A stretch of DNA of 64,000 bases from Cyclobacteriaceae bacterium (GCA_020436085.1 JAGQYM010000007.1:1-64000), one strand, 5' to 3'. Positions 54,401 through 62,042 are shown, counted from the first letter of the stretch. Translations and numbers: made by a program. The notes: generated from the sequence alone by a model not told the origin.

Positions 54401-54770
54401 AGGTCTTGCAGGCGTGGGGTCTCACGGTCAACTTCAAGGACTGGGGTATCACTGGGAGTTATGGAATATTGCATCAGGAGGTATGAGTAATCATAATGCA
54501 TTGCGCATAGCAACCATACTTGGCGCAACAGCTATTGGGCTTGACAAAGATTTAGGCAGCATCGAAGCAGATAAACTTGCTGATTTGGTCATTCTGGATA
54601 AAAACCCGCTCGACAACATTCGCAACTCAAATACGGTTTATCAAGTCATGAAAAATGGACGGTTGTATGATGGCAATACTTTGGACGAAGTATATCCAAA
54701 ACCCCGTAAGGCACCATCGTTTGGAAACGAGCAGTCAGTGCCGGGTAATCTTCCGGGTATTAAAAAATAG
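51402..54770 (+). CDS. Exported TolB-like propeller fused to amidohydrolase
   Basis: A 1122-residue exported protein. A signal peptide (about 1-20) precedes a TolB/PD40 beta-propeller (about 40-640; blades such as VSPDGKTIAFDFLGDIYTMP, FSPDGKKLLFISDRSGGENVWW, WSPDGNQLAWVSWEGE). A Lys/Glu-rich linker (around 650-690) leads to an amidohydrolase domain with metal-ligand motif VDTHSHMWPNW, further His in GHEHSIPIYP and GSHGQLQGLGYHWELW, and the usual tail KLADLVILDKNPLDNIRN. This fused architecture is widespread in Bacteroidota as a putative periplasmic hydrolase, possibly a dipeptidase or imidazolonepropionase relative. The substrate is unknown. It stands alone with a hairpin downstream. Confidence 0.9.
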   Translation: MTRHLLFFVIAISFCNWASAQEKEQSKKDSTKKEKKKDLPLEVGRKVPIKTNEGTWMSLDVSPDGKTIAFDFLGDIYTMPFGGGKATQFTSGMAFDSHPKFSPDGKKLLFISDRSGGENVWWFTLDKKDSLQVTKGDTDHYQSAEWTPDGDYVVASRGTRNLKLWLFHYEGGSGSQLVDKPDNLKMVEAAFGPEGRYIWYARRTNAWNYNAQFPQYQLAVYDRETGETETKTQRYGSAFTPTLSPDGKWLVYGSRHNDATGLLLRDLKSGDEKWLAYPVQRDEQESMATMGVLPAMSFTPDSKELVVSYGGKFYRIPVAGGDAINIPFEIDSELLLGPAVDFKYPISDEKEMIVTQIRDAAISPDGKQIAFTALNRLYTMTLPNGNPKRVSTFNFTEAQPTWSPDGNQLAWVSWEGESAGHIYKINFKAKTSKPVRLTNEPGFYTDPAWSYTGNRIAFMRGSAQIFKDNGDPFFINGQDKIMWISGDGGATNLIANADGRGNPHFIKSNDRVYLYSGKDGLVSVRWDGTDEKKHVKVTGITTYGSILEENSCMLKETDREPKKEPSNAAVIKMAPQGDMAFAKINNDVYVVTIPITGGDTPKISVAEADKAQFPSRKLTTIGGEFASWGSTGKIVYYTLGNALFTYDLDSAKAKETEIKRKKAEEKKTEGEKKEEGNGDKEKKDDSYKPAELRIKVKVEKDIPSGKILLQNARIITMKGNEVIERGDILIENARIKQFGAAGSISADASVKKLDMSGKTITPGFVDTHSHMWPNWGIHKSQVWMYAANLAYGVTTTRDPQTATTDVLTYSDLVETGDIIGPRIYSTGPGVGYWMYNLKSYEQTKDILKQYSEYFNTKTIKMYLTGNRQHRQWIIKAAREQELMPTTEGGLDFKLNMTNLIDGYSGHEHSIPIYPLYKDLITGVASAKMTYTPTLLVAYGGPWSENYYYATENVNGDPKLNHFTAKSELDQKSRRRPGWFMEEEHVFKDHAKFVNDLVTAGGLAGVGSHGQLQGLGYHWELWNIASGGMSNHNALRIATILGATAIGLDKDLGSIEADKLADLVILDKNPLDNIRNSNTVYQVMKNGRLYDGNTLDEVYPKPRKAPSFGNEQSVPGNLPGIKK

Positions 54771-54777
54771 TTCTAAA

Positions 54778-54805
54778 GCATCTGCCGGCTATTGCTGGCA
54801 GATGC
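54778..54805 (+). terminator. Hairpin after the amidohydrolase gene
   Basis: Arms GCATCTGCCGGC and GCTGGCAGATGC (54778-54789 and 54794-54805; one G-T mismatch, TATT loop), followed by CTTTCACTCC. The U-tract is weak, so it may be a rho-independent terminator of low efficiency. Confidence 0.5.
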
Positions 54806-54867
54806 CTTTCACTCCATTCTTGTAATTTTTTCGCAGACCACTTTTGTTTTAGCTATTTTCAAGGTTC

Positions 54868-55374
54868 TTGAAAAGAGTCACCTCCATACTGCTACTGACC
54901 GTCATTCTGGTTCACCTGATCGGTTTCTACGTCTACTTTGTAGTTCGTCTCGGGCAAATCAGAAGTGAGATGAGGGAAAATATCGCCATCCTTTCACCGG
55001 ATGAAATGCAAGTGTTTGAACTCACACCGAGTGAATACGAAAGTGCAAGAGAAAACGAACACGAGGTAAAAATTAACGGTCGCATGTACGATCATGCCAC
55101 TCCAAGATTTGAAAAAGGGGTGGTGATCCTGTATGCCAAACATGACGAGGCAGAAGACAATCTGCTAGCACTTCTTGAAGAGGTAGTGAATACCGCTACG
55201 AGCGACACCGAAGAAGTGCCAACCGAGCTAACGACTTTCTTTGGCCTCGACTTTATCACTCAATGTTCTGCGTCAGTTAGTTTCACTTTGATTACAAAGG
55301 AGCGATCATGGCTTCCTGCTGAAAAACTTCAAAGTGAACAACTATCGATAGAGTCTCCTCCACCTCAGGCATAA
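54868..55374 (+). CDS. Small membrane-anchored protein before haem-type TonB receptor
   Basis: A 168-residue protein of no recognised family. It has one N-terminal transmembrane segment (about 5-24, ILLLTVILVHLIGFYVYF) and a periplasmic domain with an acidic pattern (SPDEMQVFELTPSEYESARENEHEVKINGRMYD, then KHDEAEDNLLALLEEVVNTA). Only one Cys is visible. The start is TTG at 54868. It precedes the TonB receptor by 71 bp on the same strand. A small anchored protein also precedes the zinc-type TonB receptor at 2177-2587, so the arrangement recurs, although the two proteins do not look similar. Confidence 0.65.
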   Translation: MKRVTSILLLTVILVHLIGFYVYFVVRLGQIRSEMRENIAILSPDEMQVFELTPSEYESARENEHEVKINGRMYDHATPRFEKGVVILYAKHDEAEDNLLALLEEVVNTATSDTEEVPTELTTFFGLDFITQCSASVSFTLITKERSWLPAEKLQSEQLSIESPPPQA

Positions 55375-55445
55375 CTTTTTGTTTCTGTCAACCCGATCCA
55401 TTCAAGGCGGGTAAAATCATTTTTCAATTTTTTTTTTCAAGTTTT

Positions 55446-57653
55446 ATGCAAAGAACTATTACGTCTTTGCTGTTCCTACTTGCCGTACAATCGATTTGGG
55501 CACAGGAAAGCAATGACACAACAAAGCAATTTGTGCTTGACGAAGTGGTCGTGTCTGCCACACGTTGGCGACAAACCTCAAGTAATGTACCGTCCAAGAT
55601 CATCACCATTTCACCACGCGAAGTAACTCTTCAAAATCCTCAGACTGCAGCCGATCTACTTGGCATTTCTGGCAAAGTTTATATTCAAAAAAGTCAACAA
55701 GGCGGTGGAAGTCCGATGATCAGAGGTTTTGCAACCAATCGCCTGCTCTACACTGTCGATGGAGTGAGAATGAACACGGCCATCTTCAGAGCAGGTAATA
55801 TCCAAAATGTTATCAACCTCGATCCATTTGCAACTGAGAGTACTGAAGTTTTCTTTGGACCTGGATCAATCATCTACGGAAGTGATGCGATTGGAGGCGT
55901 GATGAGTTTTCAAACCCTTACTCCTCAATTTTCATCAGACGATGAAACTAATATCACCGGTAAATTTTCAACGCGGTATTCTTCAGCAAATAACGAGAAC
56001 ACAGGCCACTTCGATGTGAATTTAGGTTGGAAAAAATGGGCACTTGTTACCAGTATAAGCTCGTGGGATTTTGATCACTTAAAACAAGGAAGTCATGGAC
56101 CCAAAGATTACCTAAAGCCTTACTACGTTCAACGGCAGAATGACGTTGATCAGGTAATCACGCAAGATGATCCACTTTTGCAAATTCCATCCGCCTACTC
56201 GCAAATGAATCTAATACAAAAGGTAAGATTCAAGCCCAACGAAAATTGGGATTTCCAATACGGTTTCCATTACTCTGAAACGTCACCTTACGGTCGCTAT
56301 GACCGACACAACCGGGTGAGAAACGGCACTGCTCGCTATGCCGAATGGGATTACGGACCGCAAAAATGGATGATGAACAATCTAAACATCAGTCACTCTG
56401 ACAGCAACTCTGTTTACGATCAACTGAGTATTCGATTAGCTCAACAGTCATTTTTTGAGAGTCGCATCGATCGTTCGCTCAATAATGACGAACGAAACAC
56501 TCAAACTGAGGAAGTAGAAGCCTATTCTATGAATCTGGATTTCGTAAAAAGCATGCGAGGAAATCATCGTTTGTTTTATGGACTTGAATATGTTTACAAT
56601 GATGTAAACTCAACTGGATTTCTCACAGACATTTCTACAGGTCAAGATGCAAATGGCCCCTCGCGTTATCCGCAATCCAACTGGAATTCACTAGCAGCTT
56701 ACCTGAATGATGAGTTTAGAATTTCCAACAACTTTACTTTGCAAGCTGGTGTGCGATACAACCAATACAAGATCGAGGCAGACTTCAACAACAACCTAAG
56801 CTTCTATCCTTTTCCTTTTGCTACCGCTAGCTTAAACAATAGTGCAATTACCGGAAGCATTGGTGGAGTGCTGCATACGTCTGATAGCTGGACTTTGTCG
56901 GCAAACTATAGCACTGCCTTTCGTTCACCCAACATTGACGACTTAGGGAAGGTATTTGATTCCGAACCAGGCGCAGTCACGATTCCCAATCCAGATTTGA
57001 AAGCGGAATACGCTCATAATTTTGATCTGGGATTTGTGAAAGTATTTGGAGACCGCGTAAAACTTGATGTGACTGGTTACTATACCAACTTACAAAACGC
57101 GCTCGTGCGCAGAGATTTTTCACTCAATGGTCAAGACATGATCATGTACGATGGGCAACTTAGCCAGGTACAAGCCATTCAAAATGCTGCTGTAGCTAAT
57201 GTTCAGGGTATTCAGGCTGGACTTGAGATAAAACTTCCCGGAGGATTTGCCTTCAGTACTGACCTTAACTATCAAGATGGTGAGGAAGAACTAGATGATG
57301 GTACAACCAGTTCATCACGACATGCGGCTCCATTCTTTGGGGTTACTCGTCTTGGTTTTATAAGTGAACGTTTCAGTCTCACATTCTACGCCAACTACCA
57401 AAGTGAAAGAAAGTTTGAAGATCTACCGCAGGAAGAGCAAGGGAAAGATGAAATCTATGCAAAAGATCAGGAAGGTAACAATTATGCGCCTTCCTGGTAC
57501 ACGCTCAATTTGAAAGGTAGCTACCAACTGAATGGCTCATTCACGCTTTCCGGAGGAATGGAAAATATTACCGATCAACGATACAGACCTTACAGTTCAG
57601 GTATTTCCGCACCAGGCAGAAATTTCATTTTATCATTAACCGCTCGATTCTAA
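55446..57653 (+). CDS. TonB-dependent receptor, haem-type
   Basis: A 735-residue outer-membrane receptor. A signal peptide (about 1-19, ending IWAQ) is followed by a plug with VLDEVVVSATR (TonB-box-like) and GSPMIRGFATNRLLYTVDGVRMNTAIFR, YGSDAIGGVMSF. In the barrel, FRSPNIDDLGK and NPDLKAEY correspond to the FRAP and NPDL boxes of haem/haemoglobin receptors, which motivates the haem assignment. It has no carboxypeptidase-like leader domain, unlike the receptor at the left edge. The barrel is complete and ends in SLTARF. It is flanked by a small anchored protein upstream and a PepSY membrane protein downstream, both on the same strand. Confidence 0.92.
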   Translation: MQRTITSLLFLLAVQSIWAQESNDTTKQFVLDEVVVSATRWRQTSSNVPSKIITISPREVTLQNPQTAADLLGISGKVYIQKSQQGGGSPMIRGFATNRLLYTVDGVRMNTAIFRAGNIQNVINLDPFATESTEVFFGPGSIIYGSDAIGGVMSFQTLTPQFSSDDETNITGKFSTRYSSANNENTGHFDVNLGWKKWALVTSISSWDFDHLKQGSHGPKDYLKPYYVQRQNDVDQVITQDDPLLQIPSAYSQMNLIQKVRFKPNENWDFQYGFHYSETSPYGRYDRHNRVRNGTARYAEWDYGPQKWMMNNLNISHSDSNSVYDQLSIRLAQQSFFESRIDRSLNNDERNTQTEEVEAYSMNLDFVKSMRGNHRLFYGLEYVYNDVNSTGFLTDISTGQDANGPSRYPQSNWNSLAAYLNDEFRISNNFTLQAGVRYNQYKIEADFNNNLSFYPFPFATASLNNSAITGSIGGVLHTSDSWTLSANYSTAFRSPNIDDLGKVFDSEPGAVTIPNPDLKAEYAHNFDLGFVKVFGDRVKLDVTGYYTNLQNALVRRDFSLNGQDMIMYDGQLSQVQAIQNAAVANVQGIQAGLEIKLPGGFAFSTDLNYQDGEEELDDGTTSSSRHAAPFFGVTRLGFISERFSLTFYANYQSERKFEDLPQEEQGKDEIYAKDQEGNNYAPSWYTLNLKGSYQLNGSFTLSGGMENITDQRYRPYSSGISAPGRNFILSLTARF

Positions 57654-57661
57654 ATCCTCAG

Positions 57662-57684
57662 GGCAGGGTGCATCGCATCCTGCC
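57662..57684 (+). terminator. Hairpin between the TonB receptor and the PepSY gene
   Basis: Arms GGCAGGGTGC (57662-57671) and GCATCCTGCC (57675-57684), one G-T pairing, ATC loop, followed by TTACTTTTTT. It looks like a terminator but stands just 14 bp before the ATG of the PepSY gene at 57698, so it may be an intra-operon attenuator. Confidence 0.55.
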
Positions 57685-57697
57685 TTACTTTTTTAAC

Positions 57698-58234
57698 ATG
57701 AATTATAAACGACTCGTTGACTCACTTCGACAATTCAGAACCTGGCACCGATGGATAGGTATTTCTGTTGCATTCTTCATGCTCATCAGTGCGACAACAG
57801 GAATTTTACTTGGCTGGAAAAAGGATGTTGACCTACTCCAGCCGCCCGAGCAAAAAGGAACTAAGGCGGAATTGAAGGATTGGGTGAGCGTTGATCAAAT
57901 TGTCAACAGTGCAATCCATGCTCTTGACTCTGTTGTTGGAGAACCTAATGAACTGGATAAGCTTGACGTGCGACCATCGAAAGGAATCATTAAGGTGCTT
58001 TTCAAAAAAGAATATTGGGAAGTGCAGGTTGATGGCGCCACCGGAAAAGCTTTGTCGGTAAAAAGACGACATTCCGATTGGATTGAACATATTCATGATG
58101 GATCAATTATTGGCGATCTCTTTAAGTTAACTTATACAAATGTGATCGGGTGGAGCTTGCTTATTCTCTCACTCAGTGGAGTTTGGCTATGGTATGGCCC
58201 AAAGGTGGTGAAGAGAGAGAAGAGAAATAGATGA
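57698..58234 (+). CDS. PepSY-associated transmembrane protein
   Basis: A 178-residue membrane protein. The N-terminal basic segment leads to RTWHRWIGISVAFFMLISATTGILLGW (first helix, with the HRW motif of PepSY_TM proteins), a periplasmic PepSY-like domain (about 50-130), a short DWIEHIHDGSIIG motif, and a second helix VIGWSLLILSLSGVWLWYGP. Homologues are linked to iron or haem reduction and siderophore uptake. The ATG at 57698 is preferred over an earlier in-frame GTG (57668) that falls in the hairpin. It follows a haem-type receptor, so a role in periplasmic iron handling is likely but unproven. Confidence 0.85.
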   Translation: MNYKRLVDSLRQFRTWHRWIGISVAFFMLISATTGILLGWKKDVDLLQPPEQKGTKAELKDWVSVDQIVNSAIHALDSVVGEPNELDKLDVRPSKGIIKVLFKKEYWEVQVDGATGKALSVKRRHSDWIEHIHDGSIIGDLFKLTYTNVIGWSLLILSLSGVWLWYGPKVVKREKRNR

Positions 58235-58243
58235 CTTCGCTAT

Positions 58244-59110
58244 TCAGATTTTCTGAATAATCGGATTGAAAGCCTTTGAGGCTACCAGCACCTGGTCTCC
58301 CTCTTTGAGGTTTTCTATCTCGGAAGAATCAGCCACAACCTTAACGAGGTCATTGCCAATTAGCACACTGACTATGTAAACTACACCCTCCTTCTCAATA
58401 CTAACCACTTCTCCGGTAAATTTAAATTTCCCACTTAGCGAATTCCCGGAAAAGAGTTTAGCGGGAGTGTCACGAAATGTAATTGCGCCCTCACTGAGTA
58501 CAAGCACTTCATCAGACATTTTAAAAATTTCACCGGTCTCATGACTTACCAGAATGGTCGTCAGACCAAACTTTCGATGCACGTTCAAAATATACTCTTG
58601 AAGTTTTGATCTCATCTTACGATCTAATGCAGACATTGGCTCGTCCAGCAAGAGTAATTTTGGCTTTCGTACGAGCGCTCGCGCCAGAGCAACACGTTGC
58701 TTCTGCCCCCCCGATAAAGTATCCGGCTTCCGATCCTGCAGATCTACGAGTTCCATCAACACTAGAAGTTCGTCAATCACTTCATCTTCCTTATCAGCAG
58801 CTGCAAATTCAAGATTCTCTTTGACGGTCATGTTTGGGAATAAAGCATAATCCTGAAAGACAAATCCAACATCTCTTTGCTGAGGCTTGACATTTACCTT
58901 CAAGGCCGAGTCAAACCAGATTGCATCACTAAACCGAATCAATCCATCATCTGGCTGCAGTAATCCAGAGATCATTCGCAAGATTGAAGTCTTTCCAACA
59001 CCTGACTCACCATATAGAGTTACAAGTTTCCCATCGCCAATTTCCAGATCAATATTAATCTTAAGAGTTCCGTTTGCCCCGCGAAGATTCTTTGCCAGAC
59101 TAAGTTTCAT
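58244..59110 (-). CDS. modC: Molybdate ABC transporter ATP-binding protein
   Basis: A 288-residue ABC ATPase driving molybdate import. Walker A is YGESGVGKTSI, signature LSGGQKQRVALARALV, Walker B LLLLDEPMSALD, with the H-loop in LVSHETGEIF. A C-terminal TOBE domain (FTGEVVSIEKEGVVYIVSVLIGNDLVKVVADSSEIENLKEGDQVLV) is the molybdate-responsive part. The start is taken at 59110 because its ATGA overlaps the modB stop; an ATG at 59119 is also in frame. It is the last gene of the operon. Confidence 0.92.
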   Translation of the reverse strand: MKLSLAKNLRGANGTLKINIDLEIGDGKLVTLYGESGVGKTSILRMISGLLQPDDGLIRFSDAIWFDSALKVNVKPQQRDVGFVFQDYALFPNMTVKENLEFAAADKEDEVIDELLVLMELVDLQDRKPDTLSGGQKQRVALARALVRKPKLLLLDEPMSALDRKMRSKLQEYILNVHRKFGLTTILVSHETGEIFKMSDEVLVLSEGAITFRDTPAKLFSGNSLSGKFKFTGEVVSIEKEGVVYIVSVLIGNDLVKVVADSSEIENLKEGDQVLVASKAFNPIIQKI

Positions 59111-59778
59111 GACATCCACTTTTTAAGGAATCCTCCATTGACTGTATACACCAGCAGCAAAACCGAAAAAGTTACAATGAGCAAAAAAATTGCGTAGCCG
59201 TTAGCTGCGCTGTAGTTCAGTGACTCCACTTCATTATAAATAGCAATCGATGCAACACGAGTTTTATCCGGAATATTTCCTCCAATCATCAGTACCACAC
59301 CAAACTCACCGATTGTATGGGCGAAGGTAAGTACAATACCAGTCAGGATTGACGGCTTGATGTTTGGCAAGAGAATTTTGGTGAGCGTGGTAAACTTTGA
59401 TTTACCAAGCGTCAGCGAAGCCTCCGTCAGCGAGCTGGAAAGATTGCTTAACCCCGACTGAATGGGCTGCACCATGAATGGCAGGCTATAGAAAATCGAA
59501 GCCACCACCAATCCACTAAATGAAAAAGCAAGCTGAATGCCAAAAACATCGTTCAAAAATTGGCCTACTGCACTGTTGGGGCTGAAGGCGATTAGCAAAT
59601 AAAATCCCAGCACAGTGGGAGGTAAAACAATAGGCAACGCAACCAGTGTTTCAACTATCGGCTTGAATTGAGACTTGGTGAATGAAAGCCAATATGCCAT
59701 TGGAGTTGCAAGAAAAAATAAAATCAGCGTGGTGACTGCTGCCAGTTCAAACGTTAATATGATTGGGCTCCACTCCAT
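59107..59778 (-). CDS. modB: Molybdate ABC transporter permease
   Basis: A 223-residue permease with five or six transmembrane helices (first at about 8-30). The binding-protein-dependent transport motif is EASLTLGKSKFTTLTKILLPNIKPSILTGIVLTFAHTIGEFGVVLMIGG, which is near-diagnostic for ModB-type permeases. It forms the channel with ModC and receives molybdate from ModA. It overlaps modC and starts on the last base of the mop gene. Confidence 0.92.
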   Translation of the reverse strand: MEWSPIILTFELAAVTTLILFFLATPMAYWLSFTKSQFKPIVETLVALPIVLPPTVLGFYLLIAFSPNSAVGQFLNDVFGIQLAFSFSGLVVASIFYSLPFMVQPIQSGLSNLSSSLTEASLTLGKSKFTTLTKILLPNIKPSILTGIVLTFAHTIGEFGVVLMIGGNIPDKTRVASIAIYNEVESLNYSAANGYAIFLLIVTFSVLLLVYTVNGGFLKKWMS

Positions 59779-60176
59779 CAGACAGCAAGCGTTATCTCGT
59801 TGGTTTTAACCATAGCTACAATCTCATCATTCACATTCAGATTCAGTTGCTTGACAGCGTTTGTCGTAATGATTGAAGCGATTTTTTCAATACCGATGTC
59901 TATCGTAATTCTTGACAAGAGCGCTGCCGACTCGACATTGATAATCTTTCCAAATAGTTTATTCTGAAGACTGATATTTTCAATAGCACCCTTCGCAATA
60001 ATCACTTCAGTCTCCTTAAATAAAACCTTTACTTCTCCACCAATAATCAGATAAGAAGCGCTTGCCGGCGTCTCAAGCACAATAGAGTTGATCAAGTGAC
60101 TGCCGACATTAATTGACACCAGAGACAATTGACCTTCGGTTTGTATGTTGGAAATTATCCCGATTAACTTATTCAT
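59778..60176 (-). CDS. Tandem Mop/TOBE molybdate-binding protein
   Basis: A 132-residue soluble protein made of two TOBE (Mop) modules of about 65 residues each: LIGIISNIQTEGQLSLVSINVGSHLINSIVLE and LFGKIINVESAALLSRITIDIGIEKIASIITTNAVKQLNLNVNDEIVAMVKTNEITLAV. Each module is a small beta-barrel that binds molybdate at subunit interfaces. It probably buffers or senses intracellular molybdate. It overlaps modA by 8 bp and abuts modB. Confidence 0.85.
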   Translation of the reverse strand: MNKLIGIISNIQTEGQLSLVSINVGSHLINSIVLETPASASYLIIGGEVKVLFKETEVIIAKGAIENISLQNKLFGKIINVESAALLSRITIDIGIEKIASIITTNAVKQLNLNVNDEIVAMVKTNEITLAV

Positions 60177-60918
60177 TACCTTGACTTACGTTGTAACCAT
60201 AAGCATCCAGAATTTGTCGGGCTTTATTTGACAAAAGAAATGTTGCAAATTTTTGCGCTTTGTCACTCCCCTCGCGTTTGATCACTACTACACCTTGCGC
60301 AATGGGATTGTAGAGTGTGTCTGGCACCTCGATCCAGGTACCCTTGTCTTTCATTTCATCCGATACCACAACAGACTTGGCAGTGAAACCAATGTCGGCA
60401 GAACCCGAAATGATAAATTGATTTGTTTGTGAAATACTTTCACCATAAACTAACTTGTCTTTAATCTCCTCTAAAAGTTGCAACTGATCCAACGTTTGGA
60501 TAGCGGCCTCTCCATAAGGAGCAGTTTTTGGGTTAGCCACAGCAATGTGCTTAATGCTATTATCCTTAAGCTGCCCGAATGATATATCCTGCTGATCTTG
60601 AAGAGTCCAAAGTATGAGCACGCCATTGGCATAAATTTCAGGGGCTTTGACGGTGAGTCCCTTCTTGTATAAATCCTCCGGATACATCATGTTGGCAGAA
60701 ACAAACACATCATATGGTGCACCTTCTGTAATCTGTGCGGTTAGTTGTCCTGACGACCCCAAAATAATCTCGCAAGCTATTGACGTTTCCTTTTCAAATT
60801 CTTTAACTAAATCCTCCATGGCAAATTGCACATTAGCAGCCGTGGCAATGGCAAGTCTCTTGCCTGGCGTGTTGCAAGCCGCTGTAAACAAGAACAAAAG
60901 CCAGACGATTTTCTTCAT
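60169..60918 (-). CDS. modA: Molybdate ABC transporter substrate-binding protein
   Basis: A 249-residue periplasmic binding protein. The N-terminus MKKIVWLLFLFTAAC has a lipobox Cys, so it is probably a lipoprotein. Family features are TAANVQFAMEDLVKEF, the substrate-binding SSGQLTAQITEGAPYDVFVSAN, NPKTAPYGEAAIQTL and SADIGFTAKSVVVSD. Its C-terminal half ends in the usual helical part with AQKFATFLLSNKARQILDAYGY. It delivers molybdate to ModB/ModC. It overlaps the outer-membrane DUF2490 gene and the mop gene in the operon. Confidence 0.92.
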   Translation of the reverse strand: MKKIVWLLFLFTAACNTPGKRLAIATAANVQFAMEDLVKEFEKETSIACEIILGSSGQLTAQITEGAPYDVFVSANMMYPEDLYKKGLTVKAPEIYANGVLILWTLQDQQDISFGQLKDNSIKHIAVANPKTAPYGEAAIQTLDQLQLLEEIKDKLVYGESISQTNQFIISGSADIGFTAKSVVVSDEMKDKGTWIEVPDTLYNPIAQGVVVIKREGSDKAQKFATFLLSNKARQILDAYGYNVSQGNE

Positions 60919-61661
60919 TCAGGTTTATGTTTTGACAGATCGAGATTGTGACGAATAGCCAACCACATGACGTCATCATGAGCATAAGCCCCAGCCGTAG
61001 CCAGTTGTGAATACTGATGAGTGTAAGACAACGCGACAGTCAACTGTTTGTTGAACTGCACTGCAGGACCGATGATAATTCTATTCTTGTCAAGAATATT
61101 ATTAACTATCTCTCGGCCGGCATTGATAAAAATTTCATCACCGATTCCAAGTGAAAGTATTTTATCCGGATTATCAGGTGAAAGTTTAAGCAACGGGATA
61201 TTGGCAGATATCTGATACCGCAAGCGAAAATTAAAATTATGACCCGACTGCGGGTCTCCATCGACAACGCTTTTAAAATATCGCTCTTCCACTCGAAATC
61301 TGTGTTGAAGGCCAACTCTGCCATATTTATAAGAAGCAAACAATTCCTGATAAGGTCTGTACTCCAACTTACTGAGTGATGAAGATGAGTAAGCACCCGT
61401 TGATGCAAGGCCAGCCCCTACACGGAGATGTGAATTAATATTATAGCCGATCCCTATCCTCGCTATGAACAATGCCTTTGTTGAAAATTTGTCAGCCCAT
61501 CGAAAACCACCATCAGTCATCAAAGTCCAGTGACTGTTCAGTTTCAACTGATTGTAATACTGTACCCATTGTTGATTTGAATGTCGAACTGTCTTCTGCG
61601 CGTGTGCAAACAATGGCATCAATACAATGACCATTATTAATCGATATGTTTTTAAAAACAT
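60915..61661 (-). CDS. DUF2490 outer-membrane beta-barrel protein in the molybdate operon
   Basis: A 248-residue exported protein (signal peptide about 1-21, ending FAHAQ) with the DUF2490 pattern: WVQYYNQLKLNSHWTLMTDGGFRWADKFSTKALFIARIGIGYNI, a barrel strand HRFRVEERYF, and the region NKQLTVALSYTHQYSQL. DUF2490 proteins are small Bacteroidota outer-membrane barrels of unknown substrate. It sits between modE and modA with 4-bp and 18-bp spacings, so it may give molybdate a route across the outer membrane. An 18-bp palindrome (61645-61662) covers its start codon. Confidence 0.78.
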   Translation of the reverse strand: MFLKTYRLIMVIVLMPLFAHAQKTVRHSNQQWVQYYNQLKLNSHWTLMTDGGFRWADKFSTKALFIARIGIGYNINSHLRVGAGLASTGAYSSSSLSKLEYRPYQELFASYKYGRVGLQHRFRVEERYFKSVVDGDPQSGHNFNFRLRYQISANIPLLKLSPDNPDKILSLGIGDEIFINAGREIVNNILDKNRIIIGPAVQFNKQLTVALSYTHQYSQLATAGAYAHDDVMWLAIRHNLDLSKHKPE

Positions 61662-61662
61662 A
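61642..61662. promoter_or_regulatory. Candidate ModE-type operator at the DUF2490 start
   Basis: CGATATGTTTTT (61642-61653) continues into a perfect palindrome TATGTTTTTAAAAACATA (61645-61662) spanning the start codon of the DUF2490 gene. The same 12-mer recurs before modE. The CGATAT half-site resembles the CGNTATATA of ModE boxes, but the match is partial. Confidence 0.4.
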
Positions 61663-61679
61663 ATGCCTTCAAAAAAATT

Positions 61680-62021
61680 TTAGACCTTCAAATTACTACT
61701 CGCTTTACTGAACAAAGACGTTGCTTGTTTTTGAATAGAGTAATACTGTTTCATCACTTCTTTTCCTGCCTCCGTGACAAAAGCTCCACCTCCAGATTTT
61801 CCCCCGAGCTGCTTCTCGACCAGCGGTCTTTTTGCGATAGCATTCATGTCTTTTACCAACTGCCAAGCCTTTCGGTACGACATATCCATATCCTGAGCGG
61901 CCCTCGCAATAGAACCGTGCTTCATGATACCCTCCATCAATTGCACGCGTCCCGGCCCAATGTAGCGCTTGCCTCCAACAAATATCCTGAAGCTAAATCT
62001 AATGTCGGTCTGCCTAGCCAT
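61680..62021 (-). CDS. ModE-type molybdate-responsive transcriptional regulator (HTH only)
   Basis: A 113-residue LysR-type winged-helix DNA-binding protein. The recognition region reads LMEGIMKHGSIARAAQDMDMSYRKAWQLVKDMN, followed by LVEKQLGGKSGGGAFVTEAGKEVMKQYYSIQ, which matches the N-terminal domain of ModE. It has no molybdate-binding TOBE domains; those are carried by the separate two-module protein in the same operon (59778-60176). It is the first gene of the operon and likely regulates it. Confidence 0.88.
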   Translation of the reverse strand: MARQTDIRFSFRIFVGGKRYIGPGRVQLMEGIMKHGSIARAAQDMDMSYRKAWQLVKDMNAIAKRPLVEKQLGGKSGGGAFVTEAGKEVMKQYYSIQKQATSLFSKASSNLKV

Positions 62022-62030
62022 TATGCATTC

Positions 62031-62042
62031 AAAAACATATCG
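62031..62042 (-). promoter_or_regulatory. Candidate ModE half-site before modE
   Basis: On the minus strand CGATATGTTTTT (62042-62031) lies 10 bp upstream of the modE ATG at 62021. The same 12-mer occurs on the plus strand at 61642-61653, at the palindrome covering the next gene's start. Confidence 0.4.

Noticed and set aside
58241-58259. TATTCAG/CTGAATA inverted repeat at the modC end
   Set aside because: The 7-bp AT-rich stem has no T-run and lies in the last codons; too weak to call a terminator.
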